Positions 13,276 to 23,241 of a stretch of DNA of 64,000 bases are shown in pieces (the first letter of the stretch is position 1; each line of letters opens with the position of its first letter). The position numbers and the translations under genes are program-made. The notes beneath the pieces were generated by a model. It did no database searches and was not told the origin of the DNA. It worked only from the letters and a program-made list of their open reading frames with translations. Source of the stretch: Salvator merianae (taxonomy: Eukaryota; Chordata; Lepidosauria; Squamata; Teiidae); contig QVOM02000042.1 of assembly GCA_003586115.2 (NCBI GenBank), forward strand, positions 71,531,447 to 71,595,446, given 5' to 3'.

Positions 13276-13440
13276 GGCCCTTTCTGCACTTGGACTTATT
13301 CCAGATTATATCTCAGAATAAGGACTTGCCATCTGCATGCTAGTGCAGACTATGGTAGGCCCTAGGCAAAACCTTTCATAGTTTGCACTAGCATGTGCAT
13401 AGCAGGTCCCTATTCTGGGATATAACCCACAATAAGGGCC
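13276..13440. mobile_element. Hairpin MITE with GGCCCTTTCTGCACTT end
   Basis: Nearly the entire 165-bp element folds back on itself. The left arm GGCCCTTTCTGCACTTGG... with ATTATATCTCAGAATAAGGA and CATGCTAGTGCAGACTATG is mirrored by the right arm, which ends ...CACAATAAGGGCC. Both sides are flanked by ATC (13273-13275 and 13441-13443), a candidate 3-bp target duplication. A 3-bp duplication with GGCC-type termini would fit PIF/Harbinger-like MITEs, but ATC is not the usual TWA. A sister copy is split by CR1 at 48272-48650. Confidence 0.7.
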
Positions 13441-14339
13441 ATCTTGTCCTCCCCAAGTGTGCCAGCCAATGACAGAAGGGGAAACTTCCCAGGGGCAAAG
13501 GATGATGCAATATTAACCCTTACGAAGCATAATCAGAGATTCACAGAGATTCTATATCTATGTACTTATATTGGATACATTTGCTTCATGCATTTCGAAA
13601 CAAGAGGCACATCATTGATTGAACGTCCTCTCCAAGCTTCTGGTGAACCATCAACACTACGCCTTCCCTCTGAAATAAGCTAAGCACCAACACTGTATAG
13701 CTTTTGCTCTCTGGTTAAAATGCATTTTCATTCTGGCCTTTGGTTCTTAACAGATTCTTTCCCTTTGTTATTTTAAGTAATGTTTTTAATTTTAATCTGA
13801 GTTTTTTTTAAAAAATGTGTTTTATTCATTTCTTTTCTGCTGCTTGATCTGGGACCTTATGGTTTATAAATTCTAGCAAGAACAACAACAGCAGCAATTG
13901 GTCTCTGTCCTCATTTTTTAAATTCCTATTTCAGTAGTTTGATTTTAATTCTAAAGCAAGTTGCTATTGGACAACCTTGCTTAAGCAAAATAAAATCAAT
14001 ACTATTCTCCTGACTTGTGCAGGCGTCTTTCCCCCCTAATTACTATTTCCATTTTACAAATGCATGTAGAAATATTTTATTATCTATTTATGCATTCATG
14101 TATGTTGCTTTCCAAATCTCAAAGCATATTTTTATATGAAAATAAGAACAGCTAAGCAATCAATTTAGCACAAAAAAATACACAGAAACCACAAGAAAAA
14201 AGGGAAAAATTAAAATCACACATTTGATATTGATCACATATATGATTTTGCATATAAAATATGCATAAACAGCTTACATGTACATGCACACACTCACATG
14301 CCACAAAAAACTGAAGGCTCTAGGACAAGAGAGCTCACT

Positions 14340-14512
14340 CTGGGTTGGAGAGATAGGAAGGATGTCTCTAAAGGCCACTTCTAGGGAGTGGAGAGCAAGT
14401 GAGGGTTTCACCTACATCTTCTCCTTGAGAATGCCCAGCAGCAATTGGTGGGCTACTGTGTGAGAAAGGGTGCTGGACTACATTGACGTGGAGGACTCCT
14501 CTTATGTACTTA
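14340..14512 (+). mobile_element. CR1-like LINE 3' end fragment
   Basis: Matches the shared tail found several times here: GGTTGGAGAGATAGGAAGGA, CTTGAGAATGCCCAGCAGCA, ATTGGTGGGC, CTGGACTA, and a terminal TCCTCTTATGT. Other copies lie at 14525-14774, 16085-16425, 59133-59319 (plus) and 21503-21686 (minus). Confidence 0.7.
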
Positions 14513-14524
14513 AGAGGTGGTGAG

Positions 14525-14774
14525 AGAAACCAGCCTTGATAGCTTTAAACATAATGGAGGACAGGTATATCAATGGCTAGTACAACTGATGCCCAGGTAC
14601 CACATCCAGGAAGCCTCTAAAGGCCATTTACAGGAAGTTTAGAGGAGGTGAAGGTTTTGCCCTTGTCTTCTGCTTGAGAATGCCCAGAATCAATTGGTGG
14701 GTCACTGTGTGAGACAAGATGCCAGACTAGATGGGCTGTGGCCTGACCCAGCAAGGCCCCTCTTTTGTTTTTAT
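14525..14774 (+). mobile_element. CR1-like LINE 3' end fragment
   Basis: A second tail in the same orientation directly follows the previous one. It contains CTTGATAGCTTTAAAC, ATGGAGGACAGGTATATCAA, CTGCTTGAGAATGCCCAGAA, GGACTAGATGG-like sequence and CAGCAAGGCCCCTCTTTTGT. It is 5' truncated, as is typical of CR1 insertions. Confidence 0.75.
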
Positions 14775-15289
14775 TTCTTACCTCCAAAATGACTCCATCT
14801 GAAGTGGTAGACTTGCTGCCACAGACTGAACTCCTCTATAGCCTCTTTGTTGTTATAACTAGGGCAGGGAAGGCTGGTTCGTAGGGACATAATTGGTAGC
14901 GTCCCAACACAGACAGCAGTTCAGATCTTGAGTCCATTGTACCTTTTTCTTTTATGCATGTTTCAGTTCAGGGTTGCTAATATACACCTTATCCATTACA
15001 TAGGGGCCACTTTCGTATAGGTCTGCACAGAATTGCAGTTTTAGAACATTTCATCTATGTTAGCTATATCTATTCTGTACCTCTTCTTTTTAGCTGCCTT
15101 GCCCTCTACCTCATCAGCACCAGCCACTATGGAATTAGGGCCAGTGATCTTCAGGAACTGCTACCAGACAGGAGTGGCTCCTGCAAGGAAGCACCCCCAC
15201 CATAGCAGCCACACTCTTACAGGTGGACATCCATCAATGGTGAAGCAGTACATGAGTCACACATTAAGGTGGGTTGACAGAAGCTGTAG

Positions 15290-16081
15290 CCTTTAAGTGG
15301 GCAGACAGGAAACAGAGGGTACTAATAAATGAACAATTCTCAGAGTGGAGGAAAGTAAAAAGTGGGGTCTCCCAAGGTTCAGTATTTGGGATCTGCACTT
15401 TTTAATTTATTCATAAATGGTCTAAGGAGGGGCAAGCATTGAAACAGCAAAGTTTGCTGATGGTACTAAATTATTCAGGATCAGTAAAAAAATATTGTGA
15501 AGAGCTCCAGAGGGATAACGGAGGGAGTGGGCAACCAAGTGGCAAAGGTGCTTCAATTTTAGCAAGTGCAAAGTGATACTCATTGGGAAAACAACTCCAA
15601 TTACACCTATAAACTTATGGGGTATGAGCTTTCTGTGACAGACCAGGCGAGGGTTCATGGGGGTTATGGTGGACAGCTCAATGAAGGTGCTAACCCAGTG
15701 CACAGCAGCAGTGAAAAAAGCAAAATCAATGCTAGGGGGAATTAGGAAGGGAATAGAAAATAAGTCGGCAGACCTCATTGCGCTTCTTTATAAATCTATG
15801 GTGAGCCACATTTGAAATATTGTGTACAATTCTGGTCACCTTATCTCAAAAAGGATATTATGGAACTGAAAAAAGTGCAGAAAAGGACAACCAGAATGAT
15901 CAAGGGACTGGAACACCTCTTTTACAGAATCAGGTTGCAACATGCAGACTTCTTCAACCTTGAAAGATGGTGTTCAAAAGGTGACTGGATCGAAGTATAT
16001 AAACTCATGCATAGTGTGGAAAAGGTAGAAAAAAAGTCTTTTCTCTATCACATAACACTAGAAGCAGGGGGCACTCTATGA
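15290..16081 (+). pseudogene. CR1 reverse transcriptase remnant
   Basis: The catalytic box at 15453-15464 reads F-A-D-G where the family has F/Y-A-D-D, so one of the two metal-binding aspartates is lost. Downstream, the 89-codon frame at 15812-16081 keeps a recognisable CR1-type C-terminal region (YCVQFWSPYLKKDIMELKK, then VQKRTTRMIKGLE, then RGD-like KGDWIEVYKLMHSV). TGA at 15809 and other stops break the reading frame. It is non-functional. The assignment rests on recognising these family motifs by eye. Confidence 0.8.
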
Positions 16082-16084
16082 AGT

Positions 16085-16425
16085 TGATAGGCAGGAGGCT
16101 TAGGATCAGTAAGGGGAAATCGGTCTATGCTATTTACTACCAGAAGGAGTAATGAGAGCAACTAGCCTGGGTAGCTTCAAGAAGAGGTTAGACAATTCAT
16201 GGAGGACAGGTGTATCAATGGCTATTAGAATCAATGCCTAGATATCATCTCCAGGTTGGAAAGACAGGCAGGATTCCGGTAGAGGACATTTAGAGTCCAG
16301 AGCAGGTGAAGGTTTTGCTTTTCATCTTCAGCTTGAGAATATCCAGAAGCAATTGGTAGGTCACTGTGTGAGACAGGATGCTGGACTAGACAGGCTGTGG
16401 CCAGATCCAGCAGAGCTCCTCTTTT
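16085..16425 (+). repeat. CR1-like 3' tail of the 15.3 kb copy
   Basis: The untranslated end of the LINE, sharing ATGGAGGACAGGTGTATCAA, CAGCTTGAGAATATCCAGAA, GCAATTGGTAGGTCACTGTG and the terminal GAGCTCCTCTTTTG with the free-standing tails in this window. It confirms that those short fragments are 3' ends of this LINE family. Confidence 0.75.
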
Positions 16426-16900
16426 GTTCTTAATTGCCCCATCAATAAATCACTACAGCCCCTTCTACACTCCGTTAGTAATGGATGATTTTTTCATTTT
16501 CAATTTGTCTTATTCCCTATCTCATCTTAAGTACAGCACAATCCATTTTTATGTTACTCTGAATTTTCAAAAACTTTTAATAAAAATTCAGATGCGCTTT
16601 CAAGTACATTTTTATTTGACTTTTTTTTTTACACAGTTTTGTCTAATATTCACATTTATAAGTAATTTTCCCCACAATAAAGCATTTGTATGCTATATTT
16701 AACTAATATAGAATAATCCCTCACTAACCACAGTTGTGCTGACTGCCAGATTTCAGTGTAGTCCTTCTTTTATAGCTTTTTGCATTTTGTAAGCTCACAA
16801 AGGTAGGGATTTATCAGATGCAGTAAGAGCAACAGCATCCTTCTGGTATCCCAGCAGAACTGTCAAACATCTCTGATTCCATATGGTCTCCCTGCCAGCA
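16426..16900. other. Unannotated AT-rich region
   Basis: T-rich noncoding sequence including a T10 run. No feature was recognised. Confidence 0.4.
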
Positions 16901-16904
16901 TACA

Positions 16905-16990
16905 CCTCATAAGTCTGGCACAGAATGCTGGAAGTTGTAGTTAGGAACCTCTTGGAGAACCACAGTTTTGAAGGACCACATTGTGTGACT
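16905..16990. mobile_element. Foldback MITE fragment (GGAAGTTGTAGTT)
   Basis: Contains AGAATGCTGGAAGTTGTAGTT followed by GGAACCTCTTGGAGAACCACAG, the right half of the element type seen at 58070-58215 and related to the foldback at 643-751. The left half is not recognisable. Confidence 0.45.
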
Positions 16991-17010
16991 TCTGGTTGCC
17001 TTCACCTGTT

Positions 17011-17205
17011 CAATCTGTAGATCAGTAGTAGAGCAAACTGCCTGGAAAGCAGAGGGTTGCTGTTTCAATCCCCAACCTCTCCCCGGAAATAGGCAATGGT
17101 AAACCACTTCTGTACCTCTGCTAAGAAAACTGCATAGAGGTGCCTATGGAGGTGCCCATGCAGTCAACCAGGAGTCAGGTTTTACTCAATGGTGCCCAAC
17201 AACAG
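17011..17205 (+). mobile_element. tRNA-derived SINE
   Basis: The head carries an A-box-like segment (TAGTAGAGCAAACTG) and a B-box-like segment (GTTTCAATCCCC) spaced like a pol III tRNA promoter. The body reads GGCAATGGTAAACCACTTCTG, then CTAAGAAAACTGCATAGAGG, then TGCCCATGCAGTCAACCAGG, and ends AACAACAG. The minus-strand copy at 62828-63022 matches over the whole length, which fixes the borders. It resembles squamate SINEs of the Sauria type, whose tails pair with a BovB-like LINE. That partnership is an inference here. Confidence 0.75.
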
Positions 17206-17950
17206 CTGAAAAATTATGAGAATTTGTTGGTTCATGTGTACTGGTCTAGTTACTGTATATTCCTGTTCTGAGTTTTTGTGGGCTCTTGAGTTCTGCTTGC
17301 TTAATCATACCAGATACAAGCTTGCATACAGCAAGATTTTTGAGTCAAGTAACCATTGCAGTTGGTAAGGTCTGTACATGTTTTTTCCATCATGCACTTC
17401 TCTCTAATTTATGTATAACTGCATAATGTACTTCCTCTCCAAACCTGAGGAAAAGTGGAATAAAAGCAATTTTCAGATGATAGTTCTGCACATGTTAAAA
17501 CTATGGCTGGCTTCAGAGGGTGGCTGAATAACATGGCAGCACGTGATATTGCATAGAAAAGCCCCTCTAATACTACCTCTTGCTGAACAGACAGCACTGG
17601 GGCTCACACTACCTGTGCATGTTTTAATGGCACACACATCTGGGTATTTCATCAGTGCAAAATACCTGGATGTGCATGTTGCCACCACACATGTGTGGTG
17701 ACTGGAGCGATGATGGTAGCTCTGGCTAGAAGGTAAGTAATAGCGCTATTTTGGGAAAACCCATCACCAGCATCAGGATTTTCCACAAGAGACCATAATG
17801 GTGCTACATTTCACCTATCTAGACAGGGCCTACTTCAAAACTGTTGAAATGAAATTATTGCAACATTAGATAACATGACATAACCCACCTAAAAAAGAGG
17901 GAAAAAAACCCTAAATTAGAAAATATTCATTTTAATAAATGAGACCATAC

Positions 17951-17985
17951 ACGTGCGCGCGCACACACACACACACACACACACA
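17951..17985 (+). repeat. (CG)n-(CA)n alternating microsatellite
   Basis: A short GCGCGCGC core runs directly into about thirteen CA units. Alternating purine-pyrimidine tracts of this kind can adopt Z-DNA. No other role is evident. Confidence 0.9.
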
Positions 17986-18229
17986 TTCACTCTAGGTGAA
18001 TTTTCTTAATCCTGTTGCCACAGTAGCATAAATACCTGTATGGAGCCCCAGCTAAGTACTGTATAGTCTGCAGATAAAATGCCAACTCGCTATAAAATTC
18101 ATCCCTACTAAAAGAGTTTCCTGTCCTCCCTCCCCAGGCAACAATAGTCTTCTTCCCATATATCCTGACACCAAGTTTCAAAAGAAAAAATTATGGGATG
18201 TTTGCTGTTTTATGCTATTAACAACTTGA

Positions 18230-18715
18230 GGCCTTTCTGCACTTATCTGACAGTGATCCGCATGGGATGGATCGCTCTGAACTGGAACAAGAGACTGGAA
18301 CAAGGCCGTGTGCATTAGGATGGCTGTTCTGGTCTAGACTCTGCACCAGTGTCCGAAAGCTCAGACAACCAGGAACTAAAGTTCCTGGCCTCAGAGCCTC
18401 TGGGGACCCATTTTGCCAACACACCTTGAAATGGGTCCCCTATGGTAAAATGGATCATGGAGGCATGCCATTCTCATGCCTCCTTGATCTAGTTTACTAC
18501 TGGCTAGTAAGATGGTGGACCTGTTTAAACAGGTTTACCAGTAGTCCAGATCTTGATTGGATCTAGATTGGGCATTCTGGTCCAGACTATGCTCCATCTT
18601 GTGCAGACAAAGCATGCTAGCAAAGGTCAGGGACTCCCTTAAATCACACTAACATGCAGAAGAGAGATCCATAGTCCTCTTCTAGATCCAGACTACTAGT
18701 AAGTGCAGAAAGGCC
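18230..18715. mobile_element. MITE with perfect 16-bp TIRs (GGCCTTTCTGCACTTA)
   Basis: The first 16 bases (18230-18245) and the last 16 (18700-18715) are exact inverted copies. Near the centre is a perfect 16-base palindrome, ACCTGTTTAAACAGGT (18519-18534), inside a larger CTACTGG/CCAGTAG hairpin. Two further inverted pairs occur (around CCAGGAAC/GTTCCTGG and around the GGGACCCATTTTG/GGGTCCCC region). There is no coding capacity. The immediate 3-bp flanks (TGA and CAT) do not match, so the target duplication is unresolved. Relatives: 20550-20990, 22610-23042, 32400-32912 and 53774-54112. Confidence 0.75.
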
Positions 18716-20100
18716 CATCGTGATCATTACAAAATATATTGGCAGATCTTTATCCACACTAGATTAAATTTTCCCTATATTTGGCAATGCTAGTTGCAAG
18801 GATATTTTAATATAGAACTTTGCCAGTTACCTTACTGAATTCAGTGCATATGTGAATATGTCTCTCTGTCTATGCAGTTTTCATAGCAAAAGGCACCACA
18901 GAGCCCCTGGAAATATTGAACTGTATACCTTTGCTAAAGGGTCACAAAGGCCTTCTCTTCCAATTACAGATTTTGTGATGGGAATTTCTCACAGTAGTTT
19001 GGTGTGAAGAAGGGTACACAAGAACAATCAGCGCCCACTGCTCAGCCAACAGCCATCAAACAAGTATTTAATTTTAAATAGTACCTGCATGGGCCAGGTA
19101 CCTTCATCAGGCCTCAGTGATAGCCAGCCTGCACCTCTCCCCTGGCCAAGGTGTTTTGAGTGAGGCAGTTGCACTCTAGCAACCTGTTAAAGGCACCTAA
19201 GGATCTTTTTGCACACGATATTATCCTCCTTTCTACATACTAGTATGGATTAATGTGGTGCCCTATTCTAGTTTACTGGTACTAGGGATGGCATGTCTCT
19301 GATCTTGTAAACCATGTGGGACCATTTTCTGCAGCCAAACATGACATGTTGCTGAAATGGGGCTCTGGGATTTCCAAAAGTCCACAAATTTCATTTCTGG
19401 CCATTGGATTATTCAGAGCCCCCTGTGCCAGTTCCAAAGCTTGTCCTGCACCAGAAGCAGCGTGTTCTAACTTGGGATGGGGCAGCTCACCCTGTCCCAA
19501 AATAAGGGTCATTTAATGCAAATACAGGTTGGCTCAGAGTGCAAGGGATAGTACGAAAGCTGCTACCTAGCACACCAAGAGATGCACAGATGTAGATGCT
19601 CTTTGTAAGACAGTTCACTCAGCAGAAATGGAACTGAGGAGGCACTTTACCTGGCCCGTGTGCCTGCTATCACATGTAAGTTCACTTACCATGAGCGTTA
19701 CTTGTTATGACATCTGGAGCTACTGTTTTGCCACCTTCCCTACTACCTTTAGTGGGCACTAGCCACCATTGGGCTACGTGTATGCCTATAGCTCTTCTCT
19801 TTAGTATTTAACCAGCTGTTGATTGTACCCTTGGCTACTTCGGCCTTACTGTACATATCTTCAGGGGGGACTCCCGTGTGTCAATGCTTCTGTATAAATT
19901 CAGCTTATCTGGTGCCCATGCATGTTTGGTGATTATGCATGAGAAGCTATTTCAGTATAGTCTTCATTCCTACATGTGCTAGCACTGATACACAGGCACC
20001 TACTCATGTTTCCAAGGCATAGGCAAAGCCACGCCCCCTGATAGAATGGTTCATCCACATGGATGAGATACTAAAATAGGATGGGACACCCAACATGTAG
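18716..20100. other. Unannotated region with possible repeat fragments
   Basis: No gene recognised. Around 19200-19290 there is a short GGATCTTTTTGCACA...TCTAGTTTACTGG-like piece that may be a fragment of the neighbouring MITE family, but it is too short to assign. Confidence 0.35.
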
Positions 20101-20104
20101 GCCT

Positions 20105-20550
20105 ATCATACTTTACTCTACTGGTAGACCTCCATGATGAGGTCTACCAGCATACTACTGACTGTGATCCAGAACAGTGGGCTGTGTGCAGAAGAGAGGG
20201 CCTTGGGAGCAGTGAAGGTCAGCAACATCCATTCCTGACCTTTGAAGGCTGCAGTGCTGACTTCAAAGCTGCCCCAGCCTTTGGAGCCAACAGTGGAGGC
20301 TGTGACAGGACAGGCCATCCCAGTGTGGATGGCCTTCTTCGCACCAATGGCAACTCATTGCAGCATGGGACAGGTTGCATATCCTGGGCCAGGGCATCCC
20401 ACTCTGCCCTGGGATAACAAAGGTAAGGGTGACAAGGAGGAAAGTCAGCCAGGGGTAGGTGAAGTGGATCAGCAGTAACGTCCAGTATGGGTGGGTACTG
20501 GAACAGTCGTGCTCCACTTCCTAGGCTTGAAGCCCAGACCACACTAGGAA
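20105..20550. mobile_element. Decayed inverted-repeat element with CTGGTAGACCTC hairpin
   Basis: Around 20120-20150 the arms CTGGTAGACCTC and GAGGTCTACCAG form a perfect 12-bp hairpin with a six-base loop, equivalent to the central palindrome of the family at 18230-18715. The following GC-rich 400 bases contain more inverted pieces (for example GACCTTTGAAGGC). Borders are not defined; nested insertions are likely. Confidence 0.45.
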
Positions 20551-20990
20551 ATCTTCCTTTGATCTAACATGAAATGTTATGTCTTAGATGAAAAGAAGAT
20601 CCAGTGGGACTGGATCATGTAAGGTGATCTGGTCCAGATCACAGCAAGGCTCATTCTGGAACAGCACTGTCTGCCTGGTGACACTTTTCTAGTCCAGACC
20701 CTGCATTGGTCACAAAGATTGCTCAAAGCTTTGGGGCCAGCCTCTGAGGGCTCTGATAGTTAGAAATGAAAGCTCCTAGACTTGGATCCCCTGGGGGACT
20801 CAGTTTGAATGTGTCCTTTGGTGCACCACCAAAATGGTTTTTTTCTGGGAGTCCAGAAAATGGACGTGTGCCTTCTGCACACCTCTATGTTCCAGCTTGC
20901 CCTTGCTGGTATGCCAATGGGAAATAGCAGTGGGCAGGAACTCTGAAGAATAGTTCATAGTGCAGTATTCCGAATCCAACATTAGTTCAC
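20550..20990. mobile_element. Decayed relative of the 18230-18715 MITE
   Basis: Shares the internal order TCTAGTCCAGACCCTGCA, a CTCAAAG-TTTGGGGCCAGCCTC block, a TCCCCTGGGGGACTCA segment and a GGAGTCCAGAAAATGGA segment with the 18230-18715 copy. The right end near AAAGGCCCTCAGTG is weakened. No exact target duplication was seen. Confidence 0.45.
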
Positions 20991-21502
20991 AAAGGCCCTC
21001 AGTGTCCACATTTATCCAGACCACCTCTATTCATAGTCTTAATAACAGTATGAAAGAGCTCTGAAAGGATACAAAGAACTTTGCTAAATACTTGTTTTCT
21101 GTAGCGTTAACAATGTTATATATTCAACAGTGCTTTCACAAACTGACCTGGAAGAGAAGTTAAGTCAACCTGCCTGCAATTTTCTAGATCACTTTGGGTC
21201 ACAATGCTCTTCCGTCTTGCAGTTCCAAGACTAAACTTACATATACTCTTTTTTTTGTGTTGAAATAGCAACAGTTTCCCTGGAGACTATCCCATTTGAG
21301 TTATTTAAAAGAACTTTCAGATAATATCACTTGGATCCAATGATACTTTGGTGTGGTTTTCCTGCAAAACTTTCTCAGTTTATTAATGAGATTTCCTTCA
21401 GTTGCTCTTTGTGTTACCTTTGTTGAGTTGTGATTGTATTCCTGTTGGGCAATAAATGCAATTATCATATCATAAGCAATAGTGCAGGTACCTGCAATAT
21501 TT

Positions 21503-21686
21503 AAAAACATAAGAACATAAGAGGAGCCCTGTCAGATTGGGACAAGTCCATCTAGTCCAGCATTCTGTTTACCCAGTGGGCCACCAATTGCTTCTGGGCA
21601 TCTCAAGCAGAATATAAAGGCAAAACCTTCACCTGCTTTCTATTCCCTGCAAATAGCCTTTAGAGGCATCCTGCCTGTTTTTTCTG
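21503..21686 (-). mobile_element. CR1-like LINE 3' end fragment, minus strand
   Basis: Begins AACATAAGAACATAAGAGG, followed by CATCTAGTCCAGCATTCTGT, CCAATTGCTTCTGGGCATCT and AGGCATCCTGCCTG. This is the reverse complement of the tails at 14.5, 16.3 and 59.2 kb. Confidence 0.8.
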
Positions 21687-21699
21687 AAAGTTTCTGTAG

Positions 21700-22350
21700 C
21701 TTTTATGTCAAATCACTGAATTCAAAAAGTTGGTGCTCCAGCACTTTTACCTCCCTTAGAGTGTGTTAAGACAGCACTGCACTGATGATCCATTGTCTAA
21801 TCTTATGGCCAATATCTGTCTCTGTCACCTTGAAAAAGAAATAATAGTTTTATTTCCAGCTACCTTATATTGCATATTTGCTACTTTTGGTACAGCTCAT
21901 TTGTTTATCTATCTGGATTTAAATTGATCTACAGGATATGTGCAAGCTGATTTTTCCTTCCCATTCAGCTGTAGAAAAAGATTAATTCGTGTGGTAGGAT
22001 ATCTTATTTCATTACATCTGGGGTTCTAACACCACTGGGGGGAGGAAGCCAGCAATACAGGATCGTAGGGATAATGACTTTTTCTCTATCCAGCCCATCT
22101 ATGGACCATTTTAAAACTTTTTACTTCTGTTGCAGTCTGGTTTTGGCAGGGGTTTGGTATACATGTTGAAATGAAGTGCTGCTCTATAGCTATAACTTAT
22201 TACAATGTTCCAATTTTTCCAGTTTCATGAGCGTGGATTATGAAGGTACACCTTTTGTCCTAAAAAGTTGCAACTGAATAGCTCAGGGTCCTTCTGAAAG
22301 GAGTTGCCCTTGTGACCTCAACAAGCAGTCTGATGTCTGTGGAACAAGTG
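21700..22350. other. Unannotated region
   Basis: Noncoding sequence without a recognisable repeat or exon. Confidence 0.4.
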
Positions 22351-22355
22351 ACTGA

Positions 22356-22570
22356 GGCTGTGATCAAACACACACACAAAAAAGCATCTCTGAGGCAGCT
22401 CAAAGATGGCTTTGAGGTGGGATTGTTCACACACCAGTCTGCCCCTCCCCCTCCTCATGAATATTCTATGCTAGCAAATGTGGATTAAAGAAGACTTGGG
22501 ACACAAGGGACACACATTGTCTCTATGAGGCGCCTCCAAATCACCCCTTTTGTTATGTCTGAACACAGTC
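22356..22570. mobile_element. MITE, GGCTGTGWTCA family, TGA target duplication
   Basis: The left end GGCTGTGATCAAACA and the complement of the right end, GACTGTGTTCAGACA, are imperfect TIRs. Both flanks are TGA (22353-22355 and 22571-22573), a candidate 3-bp duplication. The 215-bp length nearly equals the copy at 61779-61992, and the interior shares CATCTCTGAGGC, AAAGATGGCTTTGAGG, TGTTCACA and GTGGATTAAAG. Confidence 0.65.
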
Positions 22571-22609
22571 TGAGACATCCTCTTCTGAGCCTCATTGGGC
22601 TGCCTGTTA

Positions 22610-23042
22610 ATGCAGGTCTGTGAGGCCCAACCCCCTGCTGGGATGTTCTGTCCTCAACGGACAGAACTTGATCCAGATCAGGGAGGCCCTGATCGGGATT
22701 ACCTGTAGACCTTTCTAAACAGATCTCCCTTTGGACCAGTGGGCCCTGGTCCAGAACACGGTGTGCAGAGGGTATGCCTCCCTTGTTTGGGACTATCAGG
22801 GGACCTATTTTGGCAGTTCACCAAAGCGCAATACTGAAATGAGTTCCCTGGTTGCTCCAAGGCTAGGAACTTTTGTTCCTAGCCCTTGAAGCCCTTGGAT
22901 GGCCTGTGGCTGGTCTGGAGCAGCACTATCATGTAGACAATGCTATTCCAGACCAACCCTTTCCATAGTCTGACCCAGTGGGTCTGGCTGTTTCACAGAC
23001 TATGGGCCTTTTAGACTATGTGCCTTTCAGTGAAGAAAGGCC
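22610..23042. mobile_element. Relative of the GGCCTTTCTGCACTT MITE family
   Basis: The right end reads TTTCAGTGAAGAAAGGCC, a decayed form of the TAAGTGCAGAAAGGCC terminus. Internal blocks ACCTGTAGACCT...AACAGATCT and GGAACTTTTGTTCC correspond to the palindromes of the 18.2 kb copy. A perfect hairpin GTTCTGTCC/GGACAGAAC lies at about 22648-22670. The left border is uncertain. Confidence 0.5.
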
Positions 23043-23233
23043 GTGTATTGTCTTTGCAGAGGCTACAGTTCTCAAGCCAGTCTTAATGCAAATGTAGCTC
23101 ATTTTGCCAAGGCAAGGCTTGGCTTTATGCTTTAGAGAAGGATTGAAGGTCCTCCTCACATCATCATGCCCCTTTGGCATGGGGTGCTGTTGTGATAGAC
23201 AATCTTTAATGCCTCTCTAAGGTGTTTTGAAGG

Positions 23234-23241
23234 CCATGTGG
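23234..23241 (+). repeat. Target-site duplication of copy 1, left
   Basis: CCATGTGG, identical to 24701-24708 on the far side of the element. It defines the insertion boundary exactly. Confidence 0.9.

Larger units (their letters stand above)
15285..16425 (+). mobile_element. CR1-clade LINE, 5'-truncated, dead
   Basis: About 1.1 kb covering the second half of a reverse transcriptase plus the 3' untranslated tail. Frames read GVSQGSVFG, then TLFNLFINGL, then KFADGTKLF, then the C-terminal segment, then the tail ending AGCTCCTCTTTTGT. Stops and frame changes are frequent. The endonuclease and N-terminal reverse transcriptase are absent, as expected from 5' truncation during target-primed insertion. 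Confidence 0.85.

Noticed and set aside
14340..14774. Tandem duplication of one CR1 tail
   Set aside because: The two neighbouring tails differ in length and carry different substitutions, and only the second contains the upstream GGAGGACAGG block. Two insertions are as likely as a duplication.
15422..15778. 118-codon minus-strand frame
   Set aside because: Antisense shadow of the CR1 reverse transcriptase remnant.
17011..17060. Functional tRNA gene
   Set aside because: A and B boxes are present, but the sequence is the head of a dispersed SINE and does not form a complete cloverleaf.
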